Assembly: GCF_029871205.1 (NCBI RefSeq)
Contig: NZ_SSOJ01000139.1
Location: 141-46,238 of the forward strand
Direction of reading: 5' to 3'
DNA length: 46,098 nucleotides
From: Pseudomonas sp. BN417
Lineage (GTDB): Bacteria > Pseudomonadota > Gammaproteobacteria > Pseudomonadales > Pseudomonadaceae
Shown: in pieces, positions 30,044 through 38,110 of the stretch
Numbering within the stretch: the stretch's first letter is position 1
How the letters are laid out: the number at the start of each line of letters is the position of its first letter
The notes under the pieces: generated by a model
Databases searched by the model: none
What the model saw: only the letters and a program-made list of their open reading frames with translations
What the model was told of the DNA's origin: nothing
Program-made: the position numbers and the translations under genes

Positions 30044-31075
30044 ATGTCCAAGAAAGTCGCAGTACTGGCCCTGCTGAGCGCTTGCGCCACCCCGCTGTTC
30101 GCCAGCGAAAGCCTGACCGTGGTCTCCTTTGGCGGCGACAACCGCCAGGCCCAGGAGAAAGCCTTCTACCGCCCCTTCACCGCGGCCTTCTCGGCCCCGG
30201 TTCACGCCGCCGACTACAACGGTGAAATGGCCAAGATCAAGGTCATGGCCGATACCGGGCAGACCACCTGGGATGTGGTGGAGGTGGAGACCCCGGAACT
30301 GCTGCGTGGCTGCAGCGAAGGCCTGTTCGAGCCACTGGACTGGTCGAAGCTCGGCAAGCAGGACGACTTCCTGCCCGCCGCGGTCAGCGAATGCGGCGTG
30401 GGCATCTTCATCTGGTCCACCGTGCTGACCTACGACGCCAGCAAGCTCAAGGGCACGCCCCAGGGCTGGGCGGATTTCTGGGACCTGCAGAAGTTTCCTG
30501 GCAAGCGCGGCCTGCGCCGTGGCGCCAAGTTCACCCTGGAGTTCGCCCTGCTCGCCGACGGCGTCGCCCAGCAGGACCTGTACAAGGTGCTCGCCAGCAA
30601 AGAGGGCGTTGATCGCGCATTCCGCAAACTCGATCAGATCAAGTCCAGCATCCAGTGGTGGGAGGCCGGGGCGCAGCCCCTGCAGTGGCTCGCCTCCGGC
30701 GACGTGGTGATGACCTCCGCCTACAACGGCCGCGTCACCACGGCGCAGAAGGAAGGCCGGCCCTTCAACATCCAGTGGAACGGCAGCCTGTATGACCTGG
30801 ACCATTGGGCCATCGTCAAGGGCAGCAAGAAGAAGGAGCAGGCCGAGCAGTTCATCGCCTTCGCCAGCAAGCCTGAACAGCAGAGGCAGTTCGTCGAAAC
30901 GATCCCCTACGGACCGAGCAATATCCATACGATCGGCCTGCTCGACGCCGGCACCAGCAAGAACCTGCCGACCGCCCCGCAGAACCTGGAGAACGCCCGC
31001 GCCACGGACACCGAGTTCTGGATCGACCACGGCGAGGAACTGGAAGAACGGTTCAACGCCTGGGCAAGCAAGTAA
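30044..31075 (+). CDS. PotD/spermidine-putrescine-type periplasmic binding protein
   Basis: Extracellular solute-binding protein of 343 aa with a signal peptide (MSKKVAVLALLSACATPLFA). The mature part begins with the family strand LTVVSFGGDNRQAQEKAFYRPF and contains DVVEVETPELLRGCSEG and GDVVMTSAYNGRV, typical of polyamine-type ABC binding proteins. No permease or ATPase genes accompany it in the window, so it must share a transporter encoded elsewhere or has lost it. GGAGAG precedes the ATG. Its position before the kinase and phospho-lyase genes suggests an amine or amino-alcohol ligand. The frame is open upstream to 29867 but without homology. Confidence 0.85.
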   Translation: MSKKVAVLALLSACATPLFASESLTVVSFGGDNRQAQEKAFYRPFTAAFSAPVHAADYNGEMAKIKVMADTGQTTWDVVEVETPELLRGCSEGLFEPLDWSKLGKQDDFLPAAVSECGVGIFIWSTVLTYDASKLKGTPQGWADFWDLQKFPGKRGLRRGAKFTLEFALLADGVAQQDLYKVLASKEGVDRAFRKLDQIKSSIQWWEAGAQPLQWLASGDVVMTSAYNGRVTTAQKEGRPFNIQWNGSLYDLDHWAIVKGSKKKEQAEQFIAFASKPEQQRQFVETIPYGPSNIHTIGLLDAGTSKNLPTAPQNLENARATDTEFWIDHGEELEERFNAWASK

Positions 31076-31134
31076 AGACCGGGGCCGGTCCCTCGCCGGG
31101 CTGGCCCCCACCGTTTTCCCGTGGAGTCGATGCA

Positions 31135-32202
31135 ATGTCGTTAGAGGAAATCATAGTTCATGACCAGTTGCTGCAAACCGCACCCGCCCAGGTCAGCGAG
31201 GCCGAGGCCGCCGTCGTCCTCGAACGGCATTTCGCTCTGACCGGCCGTCTGGAGCGGCTGGGGGGCGAGCGCGACCTCAACTTCTGCGTGGTCGGCGACC
31301 ATGGCCCGTCGCGACTGCTCAAGCTCTCGCACCCGCTGGAGAATCCCCAGGTCGTCGACTTCCACAACTGCGCCATGCTCCGCATCCAGGAGCGCGACCC
31401 GGAGTTGCCGGTGCAGCGGGTGTACCCGGCGCTGGATGGGCGCTTCCAGGTCGAGGTGGAAGTGGCGGGCCAGCACATGCTCGCGCGCCTGCTGTCCTTC
31501 GTCGACGGCCAGCCCCTGCATCGCGCAGGCAATTGGACGCCCACCCTGCGCCGCAACCTGGGCGAAGCCCTGGCGCGATTCGACCGGGCGCTCGAAGGCT
31601 TCGACCATCCGGCCGCCGGCCATGAACTGCTCTGGGACATGCAACATGCGGCGCGCCTGCGCCCCTTGCTGAAACATATCGAGGCGGGCCGGCGACGCAC
31701 CCTGGTCGAAGGTTGCCTGGACGCGTTCGAGGAGCACGCCCTACCCCGCCTCCCCGAGTTGCGTCACCAGGTTATCCACAACGACCTCAACCCGCACAAC
31801 CTGATCGTCGATACCGAGCACCCCGAGTGCCTGCGCAACATCCTCGACTTCGGCGACATGGTCCGCGCCCCGCGCGTCAACGACGTCGCCGTGGCGGCTT
31901 CCTACCAGCTGGACACCGCAGGCGACGTCCTCGCACCGACCCTGGAGTTCATCTCCGCCTACCATGCGCACAACCCACTCGACCCTAGGGAAGTGGACGT
32001 CCTGCCGGACCTGATCGCCACGCGCCTGGCCCTGACCCTGTGCATCAACGCCTGGCGCGCCGACCTGCACCCGGAGAACCGCGACTACATTCTGCGCAAC
32101 ACCCACCGCGCCTGGTCGAGCCTGGAACGGCTGGCCGACCTGCCCCGCCCCGACATCCACAGACGAATTCGCCAAGCGTGCCGGCAGGAGGCCCGCCCAT
32201 GA
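31135..32202 (+). CDS. APH-fold small-molecule kinase (hydroxylysine kinase-like)
   Basis: Phosphotransferase of 355 aa with the aminoglycoside/choline kinase fold. The catalytic loop is HNDLNPHN at 215-222 and the metal-binding motif DFGD at 238-241. It most resembles the branch containing hydroxylysine kinase (AGPHD1) rather than drug-resistance enzymes. The next gene, overlapping by 4 bp, is a class III PLP enzyme. That pairing matches the hydroxylysine kinase plus phospho-lyase route, in which a hydroxyl is phosphorylated and then removed with the amine. The substrate could be hydroxylysine, ethanolamine, 1-amino-2-propanol or another amino alcohol. Confidence 0.82.
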   Translation: MSLEEIIVHDQLLQTAPAQVSEAEAAVVLERHFALTGRLERLGGERDLNFCVVGDHGPSRLLKLSHPLENPQVVDFHNCAMLRIQERDPELPVQRVYPALDGRFQVEVEVAGQHMLARLLSFVDGQPLHRAGNWTPTLRRNLGEALARFDRALEGFDHPAAGHELLWDMQHAARLRPLLKHIEAGRRRTLVEGCLDAFEEHALPRLPELRHQVIHNDLNPHNLIVDTEHPECLRNILDFGDMVRAPRVNDVAVAASYQLDTAGDVLAPTLEFISAYHAHNPLDPREVDVLPDLIATRLALTLCINAWRADLHPENRDYILRNTHRAWSSLERLADLPRPDIHRRIRQACRQEARP

Positions 32203-33530
32203 CCATGATCAATGGCTTCACCACTGCCGATGCCGACCGCCTCTCCGACCCCGAGAAGCGCCTGATCGAACGCCGCGAGCGGCTGCTCGGTCCCGCCTAC
32301 CGGCTGTTCTACGAACGCCCGCTGCATACCGTCCGCGGCGAAGGCGTCTGGCTCTTCGACGAACAGGGCCGGCGCTATCTGGATGCCTACAACAACGTGG
32401 CCTCGGTCGGCCACTGCCACCCGCGCGTGGTCGAAGCCATCGCCCGCCAGGCAGCCTGCCTGAACACCCACACCCGCTACCTGCAGGAAGGCATACTCGA
32501 TTACGCCGAGCAGCTCCTCGCGACTTTCCCGAGCCACCTGCAGCGGGTGATGTTCACCTGCACCGGCAGCGAGGCGAACGACCTCGCTCTGCGCATCGCC
32601 CGTCATCACACCGGCGGCACGGGCGTGATCATCACCCGCTTCGCCTACCACGGCGTCACCGGGGATATCTCCGAGTTGTCCCCCTCGCTCGGCGCCGGGA
32701 TCACCCTTCCCCCGCACGTGCGGACAATCCGTGCTCCCGACGCCTACCGCCTCGGTGCGGATCAGGTCGCGGCGACCTTGGCCGCTGATGTCCGCGCGGC
32801 GATTGCCGACCTGCGAGCCGCGGGCATCCGGCCGGCGGCGCTGCTGGTGGACGGAATCTTCGCCAGCGACGGCGTGCTCCCCGGCCCCGCCGGTTTCCTC
32901 GCCGAAGCGGTCGCGCTGGCCCGGGCCGAAGGCCTGCTCTACATCGCCGACGAGGTGCAATCCGGCTTCGCCCGCACCGGCGAGCGGATGTGGGGCTTCG
33001 AGCGCCACCAGGTGCAGCCCGACATCGTCACCCTCGGCAAGCCGATGGGGAACGGCCAACCCATCGCCGGCATCGTCGGGCGGGTCGAAGTGGTCGACGG
33101 CTTCGGCCGCAACATGCGCTACTTCAACACCTTCGGCGGCAACCCGGTGTCCTGCGCGGCCGGCCAGGCGGTGCTCGACATCATCCGCGACGAACAACTG
33201 CAGCAACGCTCGCAAGAGTTGGGCGACTACCTGCTGGCAGGCCTGCAGCACCTGCAGGAACGCCACCCCCTGATCGGCGACGTACGCGGCGCCGGCCTGT
33301 TCCTCGGCGTGGAGCTGGTCACCGACCGCACCACGAAGAACCCCGCCGCCGCGCAGACCCGCCGTGTGGTCAACGCGATGCGTGAGCGAGGCGTGCTCAT
33401 CAGTGCCGCCGGGCCGCTGGAGAACATCCTGAAGATCCGCCCCCTGCTGGTCTTCCAGCGCGAACACGCCGACCTGCTGCTGGAAGCGGTAGACGGGGCG
33501 CTGGAGGCGGTGGAGGAGGGCGGAAGCTGA
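32199..33530 (+). CDS. class III PLP enzyme, probable amino-alcohol-phosphate phospho-lyase
   Basis: Fold-type I PLP enzyme of 443 aa annotated by family as an aminotransferase. Lys281 (TLGKPMGNGQPIAG) is the Schiff-base lysine, Asp251 (IADEVQSG) holds the ring nitrogen, and CTGSEANDLA (121-130) binds the phosphate. It resembles the AGXT2L1/AGXT2L2 branch, whose members eliminate phosphate and ammonia from phosphoethanolamine or phosphohydroxylysine. The kinase gene overlapping its ATG (ATGA at 32199-32202) supports that role over plain transamination. AGGAGG lies seven bases before the ATG. A true omega-aminotransferase remains possible. Confidence 0.82.
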   Translation: MTMINGFTTADADRLSDPEKRLIERRERLLGPAYRLFYERPLHTVRGEGVWLFDEQGRRYLDAYNNVASVGHCHPRVVEAIARQAACLNTHTRYLQEGILDYAEQLLATFPSHLQRVMFTCTGSEANDLALRIARHHTGGTGVIITRFAYHGVTGDISELSPSLGAGITLPPHVRTIRAPDAYRLGADQVAATLAADVRAAIADLRAAGIRPAALLVDGIFASDGVLPGPAGFLAEAVALARAEGLLYIADEVQSGFARTGERMWGFERHQVQPDIVTLGKPMGNGQPIAGIVGRVEVVDGFGRNMRYFNTFGGNPVSCAAGQAVLDIIRDEQLQQRSQELGDYLLAGLQHLQERHPLIGDVRGAGLFLGVELVTDRTTKNPAAAQTRRVVNAMRERGVLISAAGPLENILKIRPLLVFQREHADLLLEAVDGALEAVEEGGS

Positions 33531-33743
33531 AACGCTGTTGCTGATTCGCCTGGTTCCGGCCTGGTCATCGAACCTGGGCAAACGCCTGCAGATGGACTGT
33601 GCGGGAGTCAGCGCGCCGGCACCCGCCGCCCGTCCCTGTCGATGCCGTACCCGTTTCCATGGGCTCGCAACCAATCCCCGTCTGCGCTGTCCAACCCCGG
33701 CGCGCGGCGCTTGCACAGGCCGCCGCCAAACGTCACCACCTCC

Positions 33744-33748
33744 GGGAG
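33744..33748 (+). promoter_or_regulatory. Shine-Dalgarno deciding a TTG start
   Basis: GGGAG is six bases upstream of TTG at 33755, which opens directly into a signal peptide. No ATG in frame is as well placed. Confidence 0.5.
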
Positions 33749-33754
33749 ACCCCT

Positions 33755-34363
33755 TTGCCCGCTGCATTCCCTCGCACCTTGCTTCGCCAGGCGGTCCTCG
33801 CCCTGCCCTTCCTTTCCACCGCGGTTCTCGCCTGCCCCACCGGGCAGTCGGAAGTCTGCGTGGTGACCTGCTTCTGCGCGCCCGGGAATCCGGGGGAGAT
33901 GGCGCCGCTGCTGGAAAGCGTCAGTCAGATGGCCTCTACCAGCCTGCAGCAGTGGATCGTAGAGTCGCGCAACAACATGGTCGCCAGCCAGCTGCAGCCC
34001 ATTCCGCTGCATATCCGTGCGCAGCTGGAGCCCTACTACGACCTGCAGGTGCTGGACACCGCGCGCTACAAGGTGGGCGACGACGGCGAGATGAACGCCG
34101 CCAGTACCCTGATGCAGAACCCCGACGTGGAAGCGGTGACCCTGGTGGATGTGATCGTCTTCCGCAATGAGAACGACGCGCAGAACGACGTCGCGCTCTG
34201 GGCCCATGAACTCCATCACGTGAAGCAGTACCTGGAATGGGGCGTGGCGGGCTTCGCCCAGCGCTACACCCGCGACTACAACACGGTGGAGGCGCCGGCC
34301 TACAAGATCCAGGGCGAGGTGGCGCGAGCCATCAAGCCGAGCGTGGCGAGCAGCGCCAAGTAG
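33755..34363 (+). CDS. small exported HELHH protein (DUF4157-like)
   Basis: Protein of 202 aa with a likely TTG start. Residues 1-26 are a signal peptide. The sequence VLAC at 24-27 also fits a lipobox, so it may be a lipoprotein. Mature Cys residues are at 27, 35, 39 and 41. HELHH at 151-155 fits the HExxH zinc-protease motif, with VEAPAYK (178-184) supplying a possible third ligand Glu179. This is the arrangement of DUF4157-type putative metallopeptidases. The function is unknown. It follows the phospho-lyase gene by 224 bp of GC-rich DNA with no visible gene and seems an independent unit. An in-frame ATG at 33659 is an alternative but weaker start. Confidence 0.7.
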   Translation: MPAAFPRTLLRQAVLALPFLSTAVLACPTGQSEVCVVTCFCAPGNPGEMAPLLESVSQMASTSLQQWIVESRNNMVASQLQPIPLHIRAQLEPYYDLQVLDTARYKVGDDGEMNAASTLMQNPDVEAVTLVDVIVFRNENDAQNDVALWAHELHHVKQYLEWGVAGFAQRYTRDYNTVEAPAYKIQGEVARAIKPSVASSAK

Positions 34364-34378
34364 GCCGCTACCCTGTTG

Positions 34379-34474
34379 GCAGGCCTACGGCCTGCTTGGC
34401 GACTGAAGTCGCCCCTACAAAGCTTCAGCTCCTGTGTGGAGCCTGCTTTTCCTGTGGGGGCGAATTCATTCGCC
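34379..34474. repeat. cluster of three REP-like hairpins
   Basis: Three compact inverted repeats follow one another: GCAGGCC-TAC-GGCCTGC (34379-34395), GGCGACT-GA-AGTCGCC (34398-34413) and GGCGAAT-TC-ATTCGCC (34459-34474). The last two are flanked by the complementary cores CGCCCCTACA and TGTGGGGGCG and look like an inverted REP pair. They lie between convergent genes and may end both transcripts. The same core occurs at 154-163. Confidence 0.65.
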
Positions 34475-34514
34475 AAGGGCGGCGCAGCTGCCCCCACGGC
34501 ATCCAGATATTCTC

Positions 34515-37500
34515 CTATCCCGGTCCCCGGCCCAGCTGCTGGCGCATGCGCTTGACCTCGCAATGCAGGTCGCGCTGCTGGAAGGCTTCACGCAGCTGGT
34601 TGCGCAGGTCGTCCGGGTCCCAGGGACGGGTGACGAAGCGGTAGATCACGCCCTCGTTCACCGCCTTGAGGATGCTGCCCACCTCGGTAGCGCCGCAGAG
34701 GGCCATGCGGATCGCCTCCGGGTAGATCACCTTGATCCGTCGCAGGAATTCAACGCCGTCCATGTCGGTCAGGCTGAGGCCGGTCAGCACCACGTCCACC
34801 CTTTGCGTGGCCATCAGGTTGAGCGCCGCCTCGCTGGAATCGGCGATCAGCATCCGGTAGCTCTCCAGGCGCAATGCCCGCCGCAGCGCGTCGAAGGTGT
34901 CGGGGTCGCCATCGACCACCAGCAGGAAACGCTCGTCCCCGTCGAGGATGTTGGCCGGCAGGGTCAGCGCCGAGCCTTCCTGGAGGAACTGCAGGCAGGC
35001 CTGGGGCGGTAATGGTGGTGAGTAGTAGTAGCCCTGCAGCTCGTCGCAGCCGGCGGCGCGCAGGAAGCCCAACTGCCCCACGTTCTCCACGCCTTCAGCG
35101 ATGACCCGGATGCCGAGGTTGTGGCCGATGGTGATCATCGAGCGCACCAGGGAGGCGCTATCAGGTTCGGTGATCACATCGGTGATGAAGCTGCGGTCGA
35201 TCTTCAGCTGGCTGAAGGGGAAGCGCTTGAGGTAGCCGATCGACGAATAGCCGGTGCCGAAGTCGTCGATGGAGAAGCGGATGCCCTCTGCCTTGAGGGC
35301 GCGCATTTTCACCAGGGCATCGTCGGCATTGGTCATCAGGATGTTTTCGGTCAGCTCGATCTTGACCCAGTGCGGCGGGATGCCGTGGACCTTCAGCAGG
35401 CCCAGCACGCGCTCGATGAAGTCGGTCTCGGTGAAGCTGATGGCGGAGAAGTTCACCGCCACCCTGAGGCCCTGGTTGAACACCTCGCGCCAGATGTTGA
35501 GCTGGCGGCAAACCATCTCGAACACATAAAAGTCGATGGAGACGATCCAGCCAGTTTCCTCGGCCAGGGGAATGAACTCATCCGGGCTGACCATCTTGCC
35601 GCTGCGGTTCCACCGTACCAGTGCCTCGAAGCCGCACAGGCGCCCGCTCTGCAGGTCCAGCTGCGGCTGGTAGACCACCATGAACTCCTGGTTCTGCAGG
35701 CCCAGGCGGGTTTCCCGCTCCATGGAAAGGCGCTTCTGCACCTGGTCGTTCATCTCCGACATGAAGGCGCAGATACGGTTTCGCCCCTGGTGCTTGGCCT
35801 GGTACATCGCGGTGTCGGCGTTGCGCAGCAGGGTGATGGCGTCGCGTCCGTCGCTGGGGTAGCAGCAGAAGCCGACGCTGCAGCTCACCGCCACTTCCTG
35901 CTCGTCCAGCATCACCGGCAGGGCGATGCTCTGCTTGAGGCGCTCCAGCCAGGCCACCTGCTCGCCCAGTTGGTCGGTTTCCATGAGCAGAACGATGAAT
36001 TCGTCGCCACCCAGGCGCGCCACGGTGTCGATCTCGCGTACCCGCGAGCGCAAGCGATTGGCGACCTGGATCAGCAACTGGTCGCCGGCGTTGTGGCCGA
36101 GGCTGTCGTTGACCACCTTGAAGCGGTCGATGTCCATGAAGGCCAGGGTGAAGCGGCTGTGGTTGCGCGCGGCCAGGGCAATGGCCTGGCTGATGCGGTC
36201 GCTGAGCAGGTTGCGGTTGGGCAGGCCGGTGAGGCTGTCGTGGTTGGCCTGGTGCTCCAGTTCCTCCTGGTAGCGCTTGGCTTCGGTGATGTCGTGGAGT
36301 ATGCCGACGAAGTGGCTGACCTTGCCGCGGTCGTTCACCACCGGCGACACCTTGAGGTCGTTCCAGAATTCCGAGCCGTCCTTGCGGAAGTTGCGCAGCA
36401 GCGCTCCGCCCTCCTCCTGGGCCGTCAGGAGCCGGCGGATGTTGCCCAGGTTCGGCTGATCGCGCTCCTCGCCCTGGAGAAAGCGGCAGTTGCGCCCCAG
36501 CACTTCCTCGGCCGAATAGCCGGTGATGCGTTCGAAAGCCGGGTTGACGTAGACGATCGGCTGGTCGGGCTGCTCGTTGTCGGTGATCACCACCGCGTTG
36601 ACGCTGGCTTCCACCGCCCGCGTGCGAGTACGCATCTCCAGGTCGCGGCGCCGCTGTTCGGTGATGTCCTGGAACACCACGATGGCGCCCTGGATCACCT
36701 CGTTATTGTCGAAGAAGGGTACCGCCGAGTTGAGGAGGGTCTTGTGGCCGTCCTTGAAGGTCTGGATGTCGATGACTTCGTTGCGCGATACCTGCCCCTG
36801 CCGCACCGCGCGCATCACCGACCAGTCGCTCGCCGTCACCGGCTCGCCGCTGTCGGCCCACCAGCCGCGGTACTGGCTGTAGCCTTCTGCAGCGCTGGGA
36901 TGCGGCCCGCCCCAGATCAGGCTGCTCTCCGGGTTGCTCATGATCAGCCGGCCCTGCCGGTCGGTCACCAGGACGCCCACAGGCAGGCTGTCGAGCACGT
37001 TGCGCAGCAGCGCCTCGCTCTGCGCCAGGGCCTCGGTACGCTGCTCCACCAGCTGTTCCATGCTCTCGAACAGGCGCACCCGGCCCAGGGCCATGGCGAG
37101 CTGCCGGCCAATGGAGGCCAGGGCATTGAGGGCTTCCTCGGGCCAGGCGTGGGCATCGCGCTGCACCACATTGAGCATGCCGATGATCTCGCCGCCCAGG
37201 AGCAGCGGGATGCTCGCGTGCACCGGCTTACCTGGCAGGCTGGCCAGCGCCGGGCAGCCCTGGATATTGCAGGGCGCGCTCAGGCCGTCGCTGACCCAGG
37301 CATGCCGGCACGGGCAATCGCGAACGCACCGGGTGAGGGCGTCCAGGCCATAGTCGCGGCCGCGCGCACGGGAGCCGGCCAGGCGTACCGAGGTTTCCGG
37401 ATCCCGCGAATCGGCCATCAGCAGCCAGGCGCCGCCGGCGTCGGGAAATTCGAGGATGCGCCGCAGCGCCGCGTCTATCACGTTCTGCTCGTTACGGGCA

Positions 37501-38096
37501 TCAGTCAGGCCGCTGGTGAAGTGAAACAGGCAGTTGAGCAGCGAGTTGCTGCGGGCCAGTTCATCGTGCTTGACCTGCAGCTCGTGGTTCAGCCGCACGC
37601 CCTGCTCATAGGTGGAGATCAGCAGGTCGAGGATCTGCTGGCGGCCGGCGGTGATGAAATGCCGTTCGCCCTCCAGCACCACCTCCACGCCCATCTGCAC
37701 CCGTTCGTGGGTGCGCAGTTCCAGGTTCACCAGGAAGTAGCGGATGCGCGACATCAGGTACTTCTCGTCGAACGGTTTGACGATGAAGTTGTCGGCGCCC
37801 GAGGCGAGCCCATGCACCACGTCACGGGCATCGGCCAGGGAGGTGACCAGGATCACCGGGATGCTCTGGGTCTGGGCCGAGCCCTTGACCTGCCGGCACA
37901 GCTCGTAGCCGTCCATTTCCGGCATCACTATATCGCTGATGACGATGGTCGGTCGCCGTTCGGCGATCATCCCCAGCGCCTCGACGCCGTTGCGGGCGAC
38001 ACGCACCCGGCAGCCGACCGCTTCGAGCATGTACTGCAACTCGGTAGCCTGGGTCGGACTGTCCTCCACTACGAGGATTTCAGCATCCGTGTACAT
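34515..38096 (-). CDS. REC-GAF-PAS-PAS-GGDEF-EAL-REC output protein
   Basis: Multidomain cyclic-di-GMP protein of 1193 aa, last gene of the chemosensory set. REC1 (about 5-122) has phosphoacceptor Asp55 and Lys107. A coiled linker leads to GAF (about 190-340), PAS1 (360-480) and PAS2 (490-610). GGDEF (about 615-780) has an intact RLGGDEF (694-700). EAL (about 795-1040) has EALVRW (824-829), Glu915, DDFGTGYSS (944-952), KIDRSF and EGVE, so both synthesis and hydrolysis look possible. REC2 (about 1056-1175) resembles RpfG/HD-GYP-type receivers but has Gly1106 where the acceptor Asp should be. The GAF domain holds a Cys cluster (257, 261, 263, 276, 281). GGGAGAG sits before the ATG at 38096. The frame is open upstream inside cheB but is not coding there. 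Confidence 0.9.
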   Translation of the reverse strand: MYTDAEILVVEDSPTQATELQYMLEAVGCRVRVARNGVEALGMIAERRPTIVISDIVMPEMDGYELCRQVKGSAQTQSIPVILVTSLADARDVVHGLASGADNFIVKPFDEKYLMSRIRYFLVNLELRTHERVQMGVEVVLEGERHFITAGRQQILDLLISTYEQGVRLNHELQVKHDELARSNSLLNCLFHFTSGLTDARNEQNVIDAALRRILEFPDAGGAWLLMADSRDPETSVRLAGSRARGRDYGLDALTRCVRDCPCRHAWVSDGLSAPCNIQGCPALASLPGKPVHASIPLLLGGEIIGMLNVVQRDAHAWPEEALNALASIGRQLAMALGRVRLFESMEQLVEQRTEALAQSEALLRNVLDSLPVGVLVTDRQGRLIMSNPESSLIWGGPHPSAAEGYSQYRGWWADSGEPVTASDWSVMRAVRQGQVSRNEVIDIQTFKDGHKTLLNSAVPFFDNNEVIQGAIVVFQDITEQRRRDLEMRTRTRAVEASVNAVVITDNEQPDQPIVYVNPAFERITGYSAEEVLGRNCRFLQGEERDQPNLGNIRRLLTAQEEGGALLRNFRKDGSEFWNDLKVSPVVNDRGKVSHFVGILHDITEAKRYQEELEHQANHDSLTGLPNRNLLSDRISQAIALAARNHSRFTLAFMDIDRFKVVNDSLGHNAGDQLLIQVANRLRSRVREIDTVARLGGDEFIVLLMETDQLGEQVAWLERLKQSIALPVMLDEQEVAVSCSVGFCCYPSDGRDAITLLRNADTAMYQAKHQGRNRICAFMSEMNDQVQKRLSMERETRLGLQNQEFMVVYQPQLDLQSGRLCGFEALVRWNRSGKMVSPDEFIPLAEETGWIVSIDFYVFEMVCRQLNIWREVFNQGLRVAVNFSAISFTETDFIERVLGLLKVHGIPPHWVKIELTENILMTNADDALVKMRALKAEGIRFSIDDFGTGYSSIGYLKRFPFSQLKIDRSFITDVITEPDSASLVRSMITIGHNLGIRVIAEGVENVGQLGFLRAAGCDELQGYYYSPPLPPQACLQFLQEGSALTLPANILDGDERFLLVVDGDPDTFDALRRALRLESYRMLIADSSEAALNLMATQRVDVVLTGLSLTDMDGVEFLRRIKVIYPEAIRMALCGATEVGSILKAVNEGVIYRFVTRPWDPDDLRNQLREAFQQRDLHCEVKRMRQQLGRGPG

Positions 38097-38110
38097 GGTG
38101 TCTCTCCCTT

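Noticed and set aside
31135-32202. Aminoglycoside resistance kinase
   Set aside because: Only the fold is shared; the overlap with a phospho-lyase-type PLP gene points to catabolism.
34515-38096. Annotation as WspR
   Set aside because: WspR is a short REC-GGDEF protein; this one has GAF, two PAS, EAL and a second receiver.
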